Assembly (NCBI RefSeq): GCF_033118175.1
Contig: NC_083685.1
Coordinates: 117,002,501-117,066,500 of the forward strand
Source of the DNA: Dama dama
Lineage: Eukaryota > Chordata > Mammalia > Artiodactyla > Cervidae
Direction of reading: 5' to 3'
Length of the DNA: 64,000 bases
The notes beneath the pieces were generated by a model. It did no database searches and had not been told where the DNA came from. It was given only the letters and a program-made list of their open reading frames with translations. Made by a program: the position numbers and the translations under genes. Positions 23,300 through 35,264 of this stretch are shown here, piece by piece. The first letter of the stretch is position 1, and each line of letters begins with the position of its first letter.

Positions 23300-24560
23300 T
23301 TTTTAAGATTCAGATCTGCTTTTCTTTGGTTTTCAGCAGCTTGACTGTGACAAGCCTAATGTTCTGTTTCTGTTTATCTTGCTTGGGGTTTCTGGGCTTC
23401 TTGATATAATATTTAGCTATCATTTCTTCAGATATTTTTCTGCCCCATTTTCACTTCTTCTGAGACTCTCATTATATGTATATTTGACCGTTGGATATCA
23501 TCTTACATGACTTAAGGTTTTTTTAGGTGTTTTTTTTTTTCCTTTTAAGTTTGTTCTCTGTAGTTCTCAGATTTGATAATTTCCATTTATATATCTTTGA
23601 GTTCACTGACTTATCTATCATTTTAAACTATCTGCAATGTACTATATATTATATTTCTATGTGTGTACTACATATATGATATATATATCTATACACAGTC
23701 ATTAATTATCATGTTTATAGATTTTTTATGGTAAGCACACTGTAGGATATACAGAAATAAAAATATAATGTTGTACATATGAAACTAACCATAACCCAGT
23801 GGTATCCCAATTAAAAAATTGTCTTGTTTAAACACTTAGATATATTATTAAACCCATTCAGTGATGTTTTTATTTCAGCTATTGTGTTTTTTGTTCTAGA
23901 ATTTCTATTTAGTTCTCTTTTTATAGTTTCCACTTCTCTCCTAAGATTTCCTCCATTTTTTAAATTAAGAGAATATATTTCTTTACCATGCTGAAAATAC
24001 AATAGCTGCTTTAAATTTCTCATCTACTAATTACAGTATCTGGAGTGTTTTAGGGTTAGTCTCCATCTTTTCTTTGATAATTAGTCATATTTTCTTGGTT
24101 CTTCTGTATTGATTAATTAAAAAAAGAAACAATTTTGTATTGTATTGTGGACATTTGATTTAGTGGATATTCTGGATTTTGTTATATTCCTTCACAGAGC
24201 ATTAATATCTTTCTTTCAGCAGGCAATTAACTTGGTTTGACTCAGTGAAAACTTTTGTCTGTTGGGCATCGGTTCATTCAGTTGTTTTAATGTTCGCCAG
24301 TCTGTTCCATGTGCACATGGTTTAGGAATCAGCCAGAGGTTTGAATGAAGTTTATGCACAGAATCTGGGCTACCTTCTGTAGCTCTCTCTGTTTCCTGGA
24401 AATCCTCCTCCCCTCACTTCTCAGAGACTGTTGTTGCTGCAACCTCTGTCTTTTGATACTTCAGACTAGAAAAGCTATAGGTTTTCTATTGGAGTTTCAG
24501 TGATCCCATCCGGTGGTAACTGTGGGCTGCTTTTAAACCTAAAGCGGAAAGTCAGAAAAA
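23300..24560. mobile_element. Ancient L1M-like sequence, split
   Basis: Long T-rich stretch with the texture of a very old L1 3' region: tttcttcagatatttttctg, tgagactctcattatatgta, tttatagtttccacttctct, aatagctgctttaaatttct. 23640-23820 looks like a different L1 3'-UTR piece inserted in it (ttgtacatatgaaactaacc). Family and strand are not certain. Confidence 0.5.
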
Positions 24561-24587
24561 AGAGAGAGAGAGAGAAACTAATTCCAG

Positions 24588-24955
24588 TCTGTTTCCTCAG
24601 GGTATATACCCAGCAGTGGAATTGCTGGGTCATATGGTAGTTTAATTTCTAGTTTTTTAAGGAATTGCCATACTGTTCTCCGCAGTGGTTGTATCAGTTT
24701 GCATTCCCACCAACAGTTCCCTTGTCTCTGCACCCCCTCCAGCATTAATGTTTGTAGACGTTTTGATGATGGCCATTCTGACCAGTGTGAGATGATGCCT
24801 CGTTGTAGTTTTGATTTGCATTTCTCTATAAAAGAGCAATGTTGAGCATCTTTTCATGTGTTTATTAGCCATCTGTATATATTCTTTGAAGAAATGTCTA
24901 TTTAGGTCTTCTACCAACTTTTTGATTGGGTTGTTGGTTTTTTTGGTATTGAGCA
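24588..24955 (-). mobile_element. L1 ORF2 C-terminal fragment
   Basis: Antisense L1: ggtatatacccagcagtgga attgctgggtcatatgg, the tttgcattcccaccaacagt block, and gttgagcatcttttcatgtg. The minus strand gives HFFKEYIQMANKHMKRC-like residues with frameshifts and stops. An older, diverged copy. Confidence 0.9.
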
Positions 24956-25567
24956 GCTTTCTTGCAATTGTCAGCTCTCCTCCAGAATCTATTGTTTTCA
25001 ATCCAGGGGCCTTGAAGGTGGTTGCTTTTTGTGCTTTATCCAAGTTTATTATAGTTACTGTCTGTGTGAGGGTCCATCGGATAGAGGATCTTACTTGGCT
25101 TTACAGAAACAGAACCTCCTTAAATGGGATTTTGAAATTTTTATCTTTGATTAATACTAACCTTTTCTCAGGTTACTTATTACTAACCATAGAAATATTT
25201 ATGTGTTAGGGAGCTGACATGTAGTTTTTTAATACCAAATTTTATAGAAACTCTGATTTTTATGTTCTTTTCCTTACCACTTATGGTTACATACTTATAT
25301 ATTTTCTCTTCTCCATACATCTAGTGAGATATATTATTAAAGTGACAGAAATCATAAGAAAAAATGTATAAATGTTTTAATTTCAGATTACTTTTTGGCT
25401 TCTGTTCCTCTTTACTGTATTACATAATACTGCTTCTTACTAACAAACAACCAAGAAGAGTAAAAGAAACAGTATTTCATGCTTTTGTTTATTTAGAGAA
25501 ACCAGAAAAAAAAATCTCTGCTGCTGCTTCTGAATCAAAGCCTTGCCTGGTAGAGCAGTAGTTCTGT
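24956..25567. other. No gene seen
   Basis: Unclassified sequence between L1 and BovB pieces. The open frame 24856-25209 (+) begins inside antisense L1 and is a shadow. Confidence 0.4.
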
Positions 25568-25901
25568 TCTTCCAGCAAGGAGATCCAACCAGTCCATCCT
25601 AAAGGAAATCAGTCCTGAATATTCATTGGAAGGACTGTTGTTGAACCTGAAACTCCAATAATTTGGCCACCTGATGTGAAGAGCTGACTCACTGGAAAAG
25701 ACCCTGATGCTGGGTAAGATTGAAGGCAGGAGGAGAAGGACACAACAGAGGATGAGATGGTTGGATGGCATCGCCGACTCGATGGACATGAGTTTGAGTA
25801 AGCTCCGGGAATGGTGATGGACAGGGAGGCCTGGCGTGCTGTGATTCATGAGGTTGCAAAGAGTTAGACACGACTGAGTGACTGAACTGAACTGAATTGA
25901 A
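25568..25901 (+). mobile_element. BovB LINE, 3' end
   Basis: Sense 3' terminus, 5'-truncated: ggagatccaaccagtccatc, ggaaatcagtcctgaatatt, gatgagatggttggatggca, gagttagacacgactgagtg, ending in the family's short repeat tail (tgaactgaactgaattgaa). No clear target-site duplication found. Confidence 0.92.
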
Positions 25902-26449
25902 TTTGCATTAGAGGCTGCAACTCATCTTTCCATACCCCGTTCATCTCAGGAGTTAATCATCTTATTTTCCTCTCTGGTCCTTCCTAGTCAGGTGATCCCA
26001 AGGTTTCAGAGTGATGTGAAGCAACTTGGGTTGTTGCAAAGACTGGAAATTGCTGACAGATAATCTAAGATAGAGAAAGATGGTGATTCTTTACCCCCAG
26101 TTAGTGGATAGTGAGGTATTCTGTGTTGTGAGTTCTTTATTATAAGATCAATAGCAACTGTACACTCCAAAATCAAGCCAGAAGGTTATTGGTTCTCCAC
26201 ACTTAAGCTTTGAAAATGTCTCAGGAGTCTTTTTTGTCCATGGGACAAAGACTCAATTTGTTGTTTTCTGTCCTTGTAGAATTTTATCATAGTCTAGCCC
26301 AGTGTTTCCTTTTATGGCAGATTACAGCAGTTATCTGCCTTCCCCATTGACTGCCTAGGACCTTCTTCAGCATACTTTCCTGAAGTTTCATAAAAGAAAA
26401 AAAAAACTGATTTTAGTTTCCTTTCTTTAACTGTTAGTTTTTTGAGTTT
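25902..26449. other. No feature recognised
   Basis: Unique sequence between two LINE fragments. The minus-strand open frame 26312-26509 overlaps the L1 tail. Confidence 0.35.
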
Positions 26450-27110
26450 TTTAGTTTTTATTGGAGATAATTGCTTTACAGTGTTGTGTTGGTTTCTGCC
26501 ATACAACAATGCGGATCAGCCACAAGTATATGTGTACCCTCCCTTTTGAACCTCCCTCCCACCCGCATGCCTTCGCATGTCTCTAGATCATCACAGAGCA
26601 CTGGGTTGAAGTTCCTGTGTTACACAGCAACTTCCCAGTAGCTATCTCCTTTACAATGGTATTGTATATGCCTCAGTGCTACTCTCTCAATTTGTCCCAC
26701 CCTCTCCTTCCCCGACTTTGTCCACAAATCTGTTCTCTATGTCTGCATCTCTGTTCCTGTCCTGCAGATAGGTTCATCAGTACATTTTTTTAGATTCCAT
26801 GTATATGCGTTAGTATACAATATTTGCTTTTCTCTTTCTGACTTACTTCATTGTGCTTAATAGCCTCTGGGCTCATCTACCTAACTAGAATGGACTCAAA
26901 TGCATTCCTTTTTATGGCTGAGTAATATTCCATTGTATGTATGTACCAAACTTCTTTATCCATTCATATGTCCATGGACAACTAAGTTGCTTCCTTGTCC
27001 TGGCTGTTATAAATAGTGCTGCAGTGAACATTGGGATCCATGTGTCATTTTGAATTATGGGTTTCTCAGGATATATGCCCAGTAGTGGGATTGCTGGGTC
27101 ATATGGTAGG
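26450..27110 (-). mobile_element. L1 3' end (ruminant-type)
   Basis: Antisense 3' UTR and ORF2 C-terminus: ttattggagataattgcttt, caacaatgcggatcagccac, ccctccttccc-type block, gctgagtaatattccattgt, and the break point after tgctgggtcatatggtagg. More diverged than the L1-BT copies at 35.7 and 60.4 kb. Confidence 0.9.
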
Positions 27111-27825
27111 TCCTTTCAGAGAAGTCAATTTAGAATTGTCAGAAATTGATGGCTGACCATTATTTACATGATTACTATTCAAATCTATTTCTCTCCATTT
27201 CTTAAGTGTATGTGAAACTATTTTTTCCAAGGAATTTTATGTTGTTGCACTTTGTCAGTGTATTTTCAGCCACTACTGGTAGTTGATGCGAGATGGAAAA
27301 CAGCAGTGTAATGGCATTATGCATCATTCTCAAAATACTGTTCTGAGATGATTATTCTGCAGTCCCTGCCTTAAAAGAGTCATAATAGGGTTTCACAATT
27401 CAGACACAAATAAAGAGGGATGGAATTTGTACTTCAAATTTATAATTTCTGGATCCAATAATTTAACACACTTTTAAATTATACTTTGTAAAATGTTGAA
27501 AAGGAACTAACCACTAGCTTTCTGATATTCTAAATACCACTTTTTCAACAAACTGTGCCTTTCCCCATCATACAGGTAAGAGGACCTATACTAGTACTCT
27601 TGTTATAATTCATATTCCAGTAAAGAAAGTAACTTCACCCATTAAAAAGCTTATGTTTTTTGGGGGTGCAGAACAACAGACAGAACTGATGCAAAAAGCA
27701 TGAGTAAATTAATTCTTGTACTTGGACATTATAAACCATCCTCTCTGGATACCAAGTTTTGATCAGCCTCTTAAAATTTACTTTGTGTATCTCCATGTTC
27801 CTCCATTACTTGTCACATCATCATC
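27111..27825. other. No feature recognised
   Basis: Unique-looking sequence without an exon-like segment. Confidence 0.35.
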
Positions 27826-28055
27826 ATCACAGATACTAATAACAGTGACAACATCCAGTATTGAGCACAGTTCTGTATGTAAGCCACTGTACTAATTGCT
27901 TTGCAGAGAAGAGTTCATTTAAATCTTTACAGTAATCATGAGGGTATCAAGTGGCATACTATTAATGTTACTATGATTTTGTAGGCCACTTAGTTCAGAG
28001 ATGTACAGAGCCTCTGCTGTGGCATTATGGTTGATCTGTGAGTCCAAGATCCACA
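27826..28055 (-). mobile_element. MIR SINE
   Basis: Reverse MIR landmarks: tattgagcacagttctgtat, gaagagttcatttaaatctt, tacagtaatcatgagggtat, then an inverted head with a stretch like gtggcagagc. Confidence 0.7.
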
Positions 28056-28169
28056 TTTTAGTTTCTGTTCCAGGGATAGCTCTGTCTGTGGCCTTGAGCA
28101 GCACATTTTGTTTCAGCTGCCTATTTCCAAAGAATAATAAGTATTAATGTCTTCTTCTATCTGTACTTT

Positions 28170-28275
28170 ATTCTTTAAATTTAATCTGTATAACAATTCT
28201 AAGAGAGAGATTATGGATCACATTTTAAAGACGCAGAATCCAGGCTTGGAAAAGTTAAATAATGTGTTGAACCAT
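28170..28275 (-). mobile_element. MIR fragment
   Basis: Short reverse MIR core: tttaatctgtataacaattc, a purine block, tggatcacattttaaagacg cagaatc and gaaaagttaaataatgtg. Confidence 0.5.
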
Positions 28276-29223
28276 ATAACATAGGCCCTGTAACATAAGT
28301 CCTGCTTTAAAGCTCTTTCTTTTAATCAATGTGTTCTTTTTTTTTAAATCCTGCTTCTTTCTTCCTACTTTATCATAGGTGTATGATGAGAGAATATGAA
28401 TTATACAGATGTAATACTTCTATCATAAAGGTGCTAGAAAAGATACATGTCTCCTCTAATTTGGGAGACATGGCGTCTAATTTTTAGATCTAATTTTCAG
28501 AACATTTACAAGTACATCTAACCTTTTGCCTTCCAGTCTTATCACATCTTTTCTGTATTATTGTATAAATTACATATATAAATACACATATAAATGCTGT
28601 ATTTTCAAGTTACATATGTAAAATTTGTTTGAAACATTTTTTATTTGAGGAGGTATACCTTTAGGATAGGAAAATAGGAAAGACCATTTACTCTGAAACT
28701 TTAATAGAGGTAGGATTCTGATAATTTTTAGTTGCATTATTTTCGCTGCTTGTAGTTTCATATTTTCCTATGACAAAACATGTTTGTGTAATACTCTAAA
28801 TTTTAATGTTGTTATATAATCTAGGTACTTTAAAACCCAGAAGTTGGCCTGACAAATATATAGAATTGCTTATATATCAGTAATTATACATAAGCCAACA
28901 TACTGAAAATTTTTTAATTTGGAGCTACTTTTCATATTATTAAAAACCTAGCCCTTCTTCAAATGCATGGAAATGAAACCTAATATCATTAAACTAATTG
29001 GCATTTGAATATTGTGTTAGAATATTTAAAAGGCTTTTCTGAATTCTTGATTATTTGCATATGCAAAGATATTAAAATAGGCATTTGACAGCTACACTCC
29101 ATTATTTTATCTAAACACACTGTTTTGCCATTCACTACTGTAAAAAGATGGCATTTACAGAGTGAGTTGTAGGCTGTAATAGTTTGCCTTTTTCTTTGTA
29201 ATAATACTGTGTATGATAAACAA
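28276..29223. other. No feature recognised
   Basis: Very AT-rich (for example 28560-28620). The open frame at 28570-28761 (-) is low-complexity and not called. Confidence 0.35.
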
Positions 29224-29275
29224 GGGATTCCCTGGTAGCTCAGCTGGTAAAGAATCCACCTGCAATGTAGGAGAT
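29224..29275 (+). mobile_element. Bov-tA SINE, head fragment
   Basis: Only the tRNA-like head is left: gggattccctggtagctcag, ctggtaaagaatccacctgc, aatgtaggaga. The Bov-A body is missing. Confidence 0.85.
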
Positions 29276-29629
29276 AAACAAAGGTTTAAATCTCAATTTC
29301 TTATTGAAATGAGAATTTCTACTTAATATTATTAAAAATTCCATTGAAGTAATGTCTTATGGGAATGTCCTAAAAGTCATTGCCTTCATATTTGAAGTAA
29401 CTGTTCCTTTGGTGCACCATGTTGTCTCCATATTTATTGCTTGTATAGTCTATCTAAGTATCAGTTTGTCTAGTATATCTCTTTATGTAGCATAGCATAA
29501 TTGCATGAAAATAGAACTTATGTGGGAGTTACCTTGGATACAGCTTAGAATCACCAGTTTTCATCACTAGATGGATGGTGAACATAAAACAGATCATTTA
29601 TACCTCCAAAAATATGTAGATAAGCATAG

Positions 29630-29735
29630 TTAATTCATTTAACAAATAATAGTACTTGCTTTGTGCCCTGCACTATTACAAGCATCACTAAGGCTACAGC
29701 AGTTATAAGCAGACAAAAGTTCTGCCTTTTGTCAG
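29630..29735 (+). mobile_element. L2-like fragment
   Basis: Pattern tgccctgcactattacaagc atcactaaggctacagcagt tataagcagac follows the ancient LINE consensus block ggcactgttctaggcactgg...acagcagtgaacaa. Weak. Confidence 0.4.
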
Positions 29736-30009
29736 CCACATTATGAATACTAAACATCTGGAAAATGCAAATGAAAATACCATAAGAGACTTCTTCCCAT
29801 CATGATGGATTAACCAGTACCAGACTTGCCCTCCCACTACAAACAACTTTTTTCAGATATTGGACAGTTGACAGCATGGTAATGTGGTGGAGGAAGAAAC
29901 TAGGTAAATCCTGGCTTTTTGCCTAAAGGTATTCTCCTAATGATGAAACTCAAGCAGAGAATGGCAGTCTTGCTGAACTGAGGAAACAGAGATCAGAAAT
30001 TGGGATTGG

Positions 30010-30213
30010 TTAGATGTAAACTATTAAATACAGAATGGATAAACAACAAGGCCCTATTGTATAGCACAGGAAATTATCCAATCTCCTGGGATAAACCACA
30101 ATGGAGAAGAGTATTTTTAAAAAAGAATGTATATAACTGAGTTACTTTGCTGTGCAGCAGAGGTTGGCACAACATTGCAAATCAACTGTACTTCAATTTA
30201 AAAAACAAAAAAA
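30010..30213 (+). mobile_element. L1 3' end with A-rich tail
   Basis: Sense 3' UTR: tacagaatggataaacaaca aggccctattgtatagcac, ataactgagttactttgctg, gcaaatcaactgtacttcaa and a tail aaaaaacaaaaaa. It splits the older sequence at 29740-30690. Confidence 0.85.
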
Positions 30214-31217
30214 GTGGGAGTTCACAGAGTACTGAAGAATGGGGAGCTTAACAGAAACAGAACTACGAAATTCTGCATAGGGGGCCTTTTGAGTCTTTAA
30301 TGTAATACTGAATTGCACATAGGTGGGTGAGACTCCAGGAGGCTGAAGAAAGAATAAATCCCTAACTGTTCTTAGGGTTCTCCCAGAAATGGGAGGTTTT
30401 TTTCATTCTGACCGAGCAGACTATAGAGTTCTCATGAAAAACCTGGAGCGTTCAGTAGCAATTGAAGAAAGGACTTACTTTGGCAGTAGTGCTAAACATC
30501 TTCAGAGTAGAGGGTTACTCCAGACCTGCCTAAACAAAGGCTTTAAAATAAGGCTCAAGAAGATCAGACTGATCAGCCAGGGACTGATATGCCTTGGAGG
30601 GTCAGAAAACAGCTGCTTAGCCTTCCTGGTGAAAGTCAAGAATAAAGAGGATGTTGACTTCCTTTGTTAATGCATCCTTCAGATATCCCTGAATGTGGAA
30701 GAACTTGGACACAGCCAAAGTATCCTTTTTAGTGTTTTTCTTTTAACTCAATTATGTTCTCAGCATATTTTGTTGGATATTATTTATGGAAAGTAAAGCT
30801 GGAAATTAAATAATTATGGTCTAATTATAATGATGATTTATACAGTGTTTGTTTTCTGGAAGTCTCAGTCTCTCAGTGAGGTGATTTGTAGTGTGATTAA
30901 CTTTTATATTATCCATGAGTGCTTTTTAAAACTCACATTTTAGGACATTTCTTTTATTAAAGCTATTATTTATAATTCCTTCTTTGCTTTGATTTTCTAC
31001 TGTATATATTCTTCACTAGCAAATAGTTAACCAGATACCATGGGTACTGCAGTATTCTAGGCACTATAGTCTAAAGAATTGTGCATGAATGAAAAGAACT
31101 GTGTATATTTAGGCTGCTCCTAATTCTTAATGATGTATGTGCAGCCAATTTAAAAAAAAAGGGAAGGGGGGCTAAGTTTATATAGAATGTTGCTGCTTTG
31201 TTCATTAGTTCTGCATC
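30214..31217. other. Unclassified; 93-codon open frame at 30389-30670 (+)
   Basis: The frame starts MGGFFHSDRADYR and ends KNKEDVDFLC. Basic, leucine-rich and not matched to any family I know. There are no splice signals at its ends, and the purine-rich sequence before it (29740-30388) reads like an old decayed element. I regard it as a chance or relic frame. Confidence 0.3.
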
Positions 31218-31229
31218 TAATTTGTATGA

Positions 31230-31430
31230 GGGCTTCCCAGGTGGCTCAGTGGTAAAAAATCGGCTGCCAGTGCAGGAGACACAGGAGATGTGGGTTCAAT
31301 CCCCAGGACAGGGAAGATCCCTTGGAGAAGGGAATGGCAACCCACTCCAGTATCTTGCCTGAAAAATTCCATGGACAGGGGAGCATTGTGGGGTCGCAGA
31401 GAATTGGACACAACTGAGCATGCACGCATT
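31230..31430 (+). mobile_element. Bov-tA SINE
   Basis: Sense copy with a short duplication in the head (gagacacaggagatgtgggt). Body gaatggcaacccactccagt, gcctgaaaaattccatggac, tail caactgagcatgcacgcat. taatttgtatga (31218-31229) and taacttgtatga (31431-31442) form a 12-bp target-site duplication with one mismatch. Confidence 0.92.
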
Positions 31431-31442
31431 TAACTTGTATGA

Positions 31443-32347
31443 ATTTCAAAGCTATTTTGTAGAATATGGCAAAGAATACTACACATTCACCAAAACCTAT
31501 TCCTCTTTCCTCCTGAGCACATAGTAAACTATATATCCCAGCCTTCTTTGCAGATAAATGTGCCATGTGACTGAATTTTGACTAACATGAGTGGAAATAA
31601 TATATACCAATTCCAGACTGGGCTATAAAAGCTTTACACATGCAGTTGTTTTCATCTTGTAACTTCCGAACTTCTTCAGAAGAATTGAAAGATAATGGAG
31701 AGGGAATAACATTGTAGCTATTCCATTAGGCAGAATAGGCTAGACAATTCTGTCATAACAAAAAAAACTTAAAAATCTCGATGGCTTAATACAGCAAAGG
31801 TCTATTTCTAGTTTAACCAGCAAGCCTGGGCTGCTCTCTAAGACCACTGTCATTTATGCAGTAACACAGAAACCCAGGCTGCTTCAGTCTTGCATTTCTA
31901 CATCTCAACATGATACCTCTTTATGACTTTTGTGCCGGAGGAAGAAACAGACTGAAAAATCATACAGGGACTGTGTCACGTCTGCTCTTATTTAATAAGC
32001 CGGAACTAGGCATGTAGTCATCAGAAGCTGGCAACGGTAGTCACACCTGTGCCTAGAAACGAATGATGGCTGCAGGGTGCTGGTAGGCACCAGTAAAGTC
32101 TACTGTACTGTGTAATTCAGTTTACTGCCACTTTTATAGATTATGTAAAATCATCTCTTCCTAAAATGAGTGCTGCCTTTTGAAGGACTGTATTCAAGTG
32201 TAAATGAAACAATACAGTATTCTGAATCAAAAGTCTGTAGTCTACCACTTGAATAATGTGGTCTTGGGCAAGAGATCTTTTTTTTTTTTTAATAGATCTT
32301 TTGAGACTGTTTTCCCACTTGTTCTTCATGGAAAATTATGAAGGTTT
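31443..32347. other. Unclassified, partly an old repeat
   Basis: Around 31725-31860 the pattern (tcgatggcttaatacagcaa aggtctatttct) resembles a common decayed mammalian interspersed repeat whose family I cannot name. No coding sequence recognised. T run at 32278-32290. Confidence 0.35.
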
Positions 32348-32357
32348 AATGAGTTAG

Positions 32358-32578
32358 GTATGGGCTTCCCTGATGGCTCAGACAGTGAAGAATCTGCCTA
32401 CAATGCAGGAGACCTGGGTTCAATCCCTGGGATGGTTAGATCTCCTGGAGAAGGCAAAGGCTACTTATTCCTGTATTCTTGCCTGGAGAATTCCATGGAC
32501 AGAGGAGCCTGACAGGCTACAGTCTATGGGGTCTCAAAAGAGTTGGACACGACTGAATGAGTAACACCTTCACTTTTC
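32358..32578 (+). mobile_element. Bov-A2-type SINE, monomer
   Basis: gggcttccctgatggctcag, ctgcctacaatgcaggagac, cctggagaattccatggaca, gagttggacacgactgaatg, tail accttcacttttc. Perfect 10-bp target-site duplication aatgagttag at 32348-32357 and 32579-32588. Confidence 0.95.
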
Positions 32579-32588
32579 AATGAGTTAG

Positions 32589-33204
32589 ATAAAAATATAA
32601 ATAAAGGTGTAAAATAAACTGTTAAACACATGTTAGCTGTTGTGTTATTTGTTATTGTATAGCTTTTCGAAAGTGAGCTATTTGTTTTTAGAGCTGTGTA
32701 CACAGTGTTAGAATTAGGCTCCAGCAAGAAGTTAATTTCACTAACAGAAGAGCCTCTGCAAGTCTCAGACAAAATTACCCTTCCCACTATTCTTTCTAAA
32801 ACAAAGTTTAAGCATATTTTTCTACTGTTAGAATGCTCTTTCTACGAAATCATTTTTACTCTTTTTTTTTTTTATTTTTACTCTTAGTTTTGCTTTGCTT
32901 TACCAAATAAGGTAAGAGCAATATTATATTTTTTATAAAGCTTTGTAAGAAAATGATTATCAGTAGATATAATATTGGAAAAAGCTTAGTTTTTAAACTT
33001 TTTTTATTTAATATAACTTAAAATGCTATCATATCAACTAATTTTTAAAACAAGGCAAAATGTGATGTTATTTATTTAATTGCTTAAACTAAATATGAAT
33101 AAACTAAATTCATAAATCAAATAAATATCACTATAGATTTCTTGTAGACTGTTGATACAAATCTAGCCACAGGTACCTTAACTAACCTTTTTTAGGTCTC
33201 TTGC
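32589..33204. other. No feature recognised
   Basis: AT-rich with a T run at 32863-32876. Open frames here are not supported. Confidence 0.35.
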
Positions 33205-33640
33205 TCTTGTCACAACCTCTTTCCTAATTTTCTGATTGAGTTTGTAAAAGAGTACTATTAACTTCTGCTTTTTTAAAGTATTTGATAGAATTCACCAGTG
33301 TTGTCAAGTAGAATTGGGCTTTTCTTTATAGGAAGATGTTTAATTATTAATTCAGTTTCCTTGCATGTAACAGTCTATTCAGATTTCCCATTTCTTAATG
33401 AATCAGTTTTGATCATTTGTGTTAGGAATTGTCCATTTCATCTAAATTGTCTGATTTCTTGACATAAAGTTGTTCATAACATTCTCTTATAATCTTTTTC
33501 ATTTCCGTAGAGTTGATAGTGATGTCCTGTCTTCATAAGTTTTGGTAATTTGTGTCTTTGCTGTTTTTCTTAGTCAGTCTGGTTTAGAATTTTTCAGTTT
33601 TTTAGGTATATAGTCTTTTACTTTTGTAAAATATGAAAGT
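33205..33640 (-). mobile_element. Old L1 ORF2 fragment
   Basis: Antisense L1 around the start of the RT domain: tttgatagaattcaccagtg, gggcttttctttataggaag, ttgtccatttcatctaaatt, cataacattctcttataatc. Diverged, no open frame. Confidence 0.75.
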
Positions 33641-33712
33641 TCTATGTATCTTTAAAATATAATGCATGCATTTTGTTTGCTTTTTGTTTGTTTATTGAAG
33701 TACAGTTGCTGT

Positions 33713-34481
33713 TGTTGTTTTTCAGTCTTTCAATCGTGTCCGACTCTTTGCAAACCCATGGACTGCAGCACGCCAGGTTTCCCTGTCCTTCACCATCTCC
33801 TGGAGCTTGCTCAAACTCATGTCCATTGAGTCAGTGAAACCGTCCAACCATCTTGTACTCTATTGTCCCCTTCTCCTCCTGCCCTCAATCTTTCCCAGCA
33901 TCATAGTCTTTTCTAATGAATTGGTTCTTCACATCAGGTGGCCAAAGTATTGGAGCTTCAGTGTCAGTCCTTCCAATGAATATTCAGGATTGATTTTCTT
34001 TAGGATGGACTGGTTTGATCTCCTTGTAGTCTAAGGGACTCTCAAGAGTCTTCTCCAACACCACAGTTCAAAAGCATCAATTCTTTGGTGCTTGGCCTTC
34101 TTTATAGTCCAACTCTCATATCCGTACATGACTACTGGAAAAAAATCATAGCTTTGACTATACGGACCTTTGTTGGCAAAGTAGTTTTTCTGCTTTTTAA
34201 TACGCTGTCTAGGTTTGTCATAGCTTTTCTTCCAAGGAGCAAGTGTCTTTTAATTTCATGGCTGTAGTCATCATCTTTAGTGATTTTGGAGTCTAAGAAA
34301 ATAACATCTGTCACTGTTTCCATTGTTTCCCCATCTATTTGCCATGAGATGATGGGACCTAATGCCATGATCTTAGTTTTTTGAATGTTGAGTTTTAAGC
34401 CAACTTTTTCACTCTCCTCTTTCACCTTCATCAAGAAGCTCTTTAGTTCCTCTTCACTTTCTGTCATAAGGGTTGTGTCAT
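33713..34481 (-). mobile_element. BovB LINE, 0.77-kb 3' part
   Basis: Antisense BovB, 5'-truncated. 3' end at left (caatcgtgtccgactctttg, ccaaccatcttgtactcta). The coding part at 34132-34480 has LNIQKTKIMALGPIISWQID and a downstream KITKDDDYSHEIKRHLLLGR motif, still largely open. agttgctgt at 33704-33712 and 34482-34490 is a 9-bp target-site duplication. Confidence 0.93.
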
Positions 34482-34490
34482 AGTTGCTGT

Positions 34491-34540
34491 ACAATATTAT
34501 ATAAGTTACAGGTGTATAATATTATATAAGTTACAGGTAT
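34491..34540. repeat. 25-bp tandem duplication in old L1 3' UTR
   Basis: Two copies of a 25-nt unit ending in tataagttacaggt(g/a)t, at 34491-34515 and 34516-34540, with two differences. It duplicates L1 3'-UTR sequence just beside the BovB insertion site. Confidence 0.8.
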
Positions 34541-34659
34541 ACAATAAAGTAATTCACAATTTTTAAAGGTTATGTACTCCATTTATAGTTTTTGTCAAGT
34601 AATAATGGCTGTGTTCTCTCTGTTGTACAATATATCCTTGTAGCTTATTTTATACCTTA

Positions 34660-34735
34660 TTATGGGTTGACCAAAAGGTTCATTTGGATTTTTCCATAAG
34701 ATGGTACAAAAACCCCGAAACTTTGGCCAACCTAA
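34660..34735. mobile_element. Mariner-like MITE, palindromic
   Basis: Near-palindrome: left end ttatgggttgaccaaaaggt, centre tttttccataagatggtaca, right end gaaactttggccaacctaa. TA dinucleotides flank it (34658-34659, 34736-34737), as expected for Tc1/mariner insertion. Too small to encode a transposase. Confidence 0.8.
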
Positions 34736-34792
34736 TAGTCTGTGCTTGTTAGTCCTCTGCCCCTATTTGTCCTCTCCTCTCTTCCCTGTGTC

Positions 34793-34891
34793 TGGGCTTC
34801 CCTGGTGGCTCAGATGGTGAACGATGTGCCTGCAGTGCGGGAAATCCAGATTGGATCCCTGGGTCAGGAAGATGCCGTAGAGAAGGGAATG
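34793..34891 (+). mobile_element. Bov-tA SINE, 5' half
   Basis: gggcttccctggtggctcag, gatgtgcctgcagtgcggga, ggatccctgggtcaggaaga, ending at agaagggaatgg. The rest of the body is absent and the old L1 resumes directly. Confidence 0.88.
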
Positions 34892-35264
34892 GGCCCTCCT
34901 CTTTTTCCTCTCTATGGGTAACCACTAGTTTTTTCTCATATCTGTGAGTCTGCTTCTTTTTTGTTATATTCACTGGTTTCTTATATGTTTTAGATTTCAC
35001 ACATACAGTGTTTGTCTTTCTTTTTCTGACTTAGCATTATTGCCCTTCAAGTCTGTCCATCTTGCTACTAGTGGCAGAATAGTATTATGGCTGAGTAGTA
35101 TTCTGGTGTGTGTAGCGTGTGTGTGTATGTGTTTGGTATACCACATCTTCTTTATCCATTCATCTGTTGATGGATGCTTAGGTTGCATCCATATCTTGGC
35201 AATTGTAAATAACACTTCTAGGAACATTGGTATGCATGTATCTTTTAGAATTAGTTGTTGTGGG

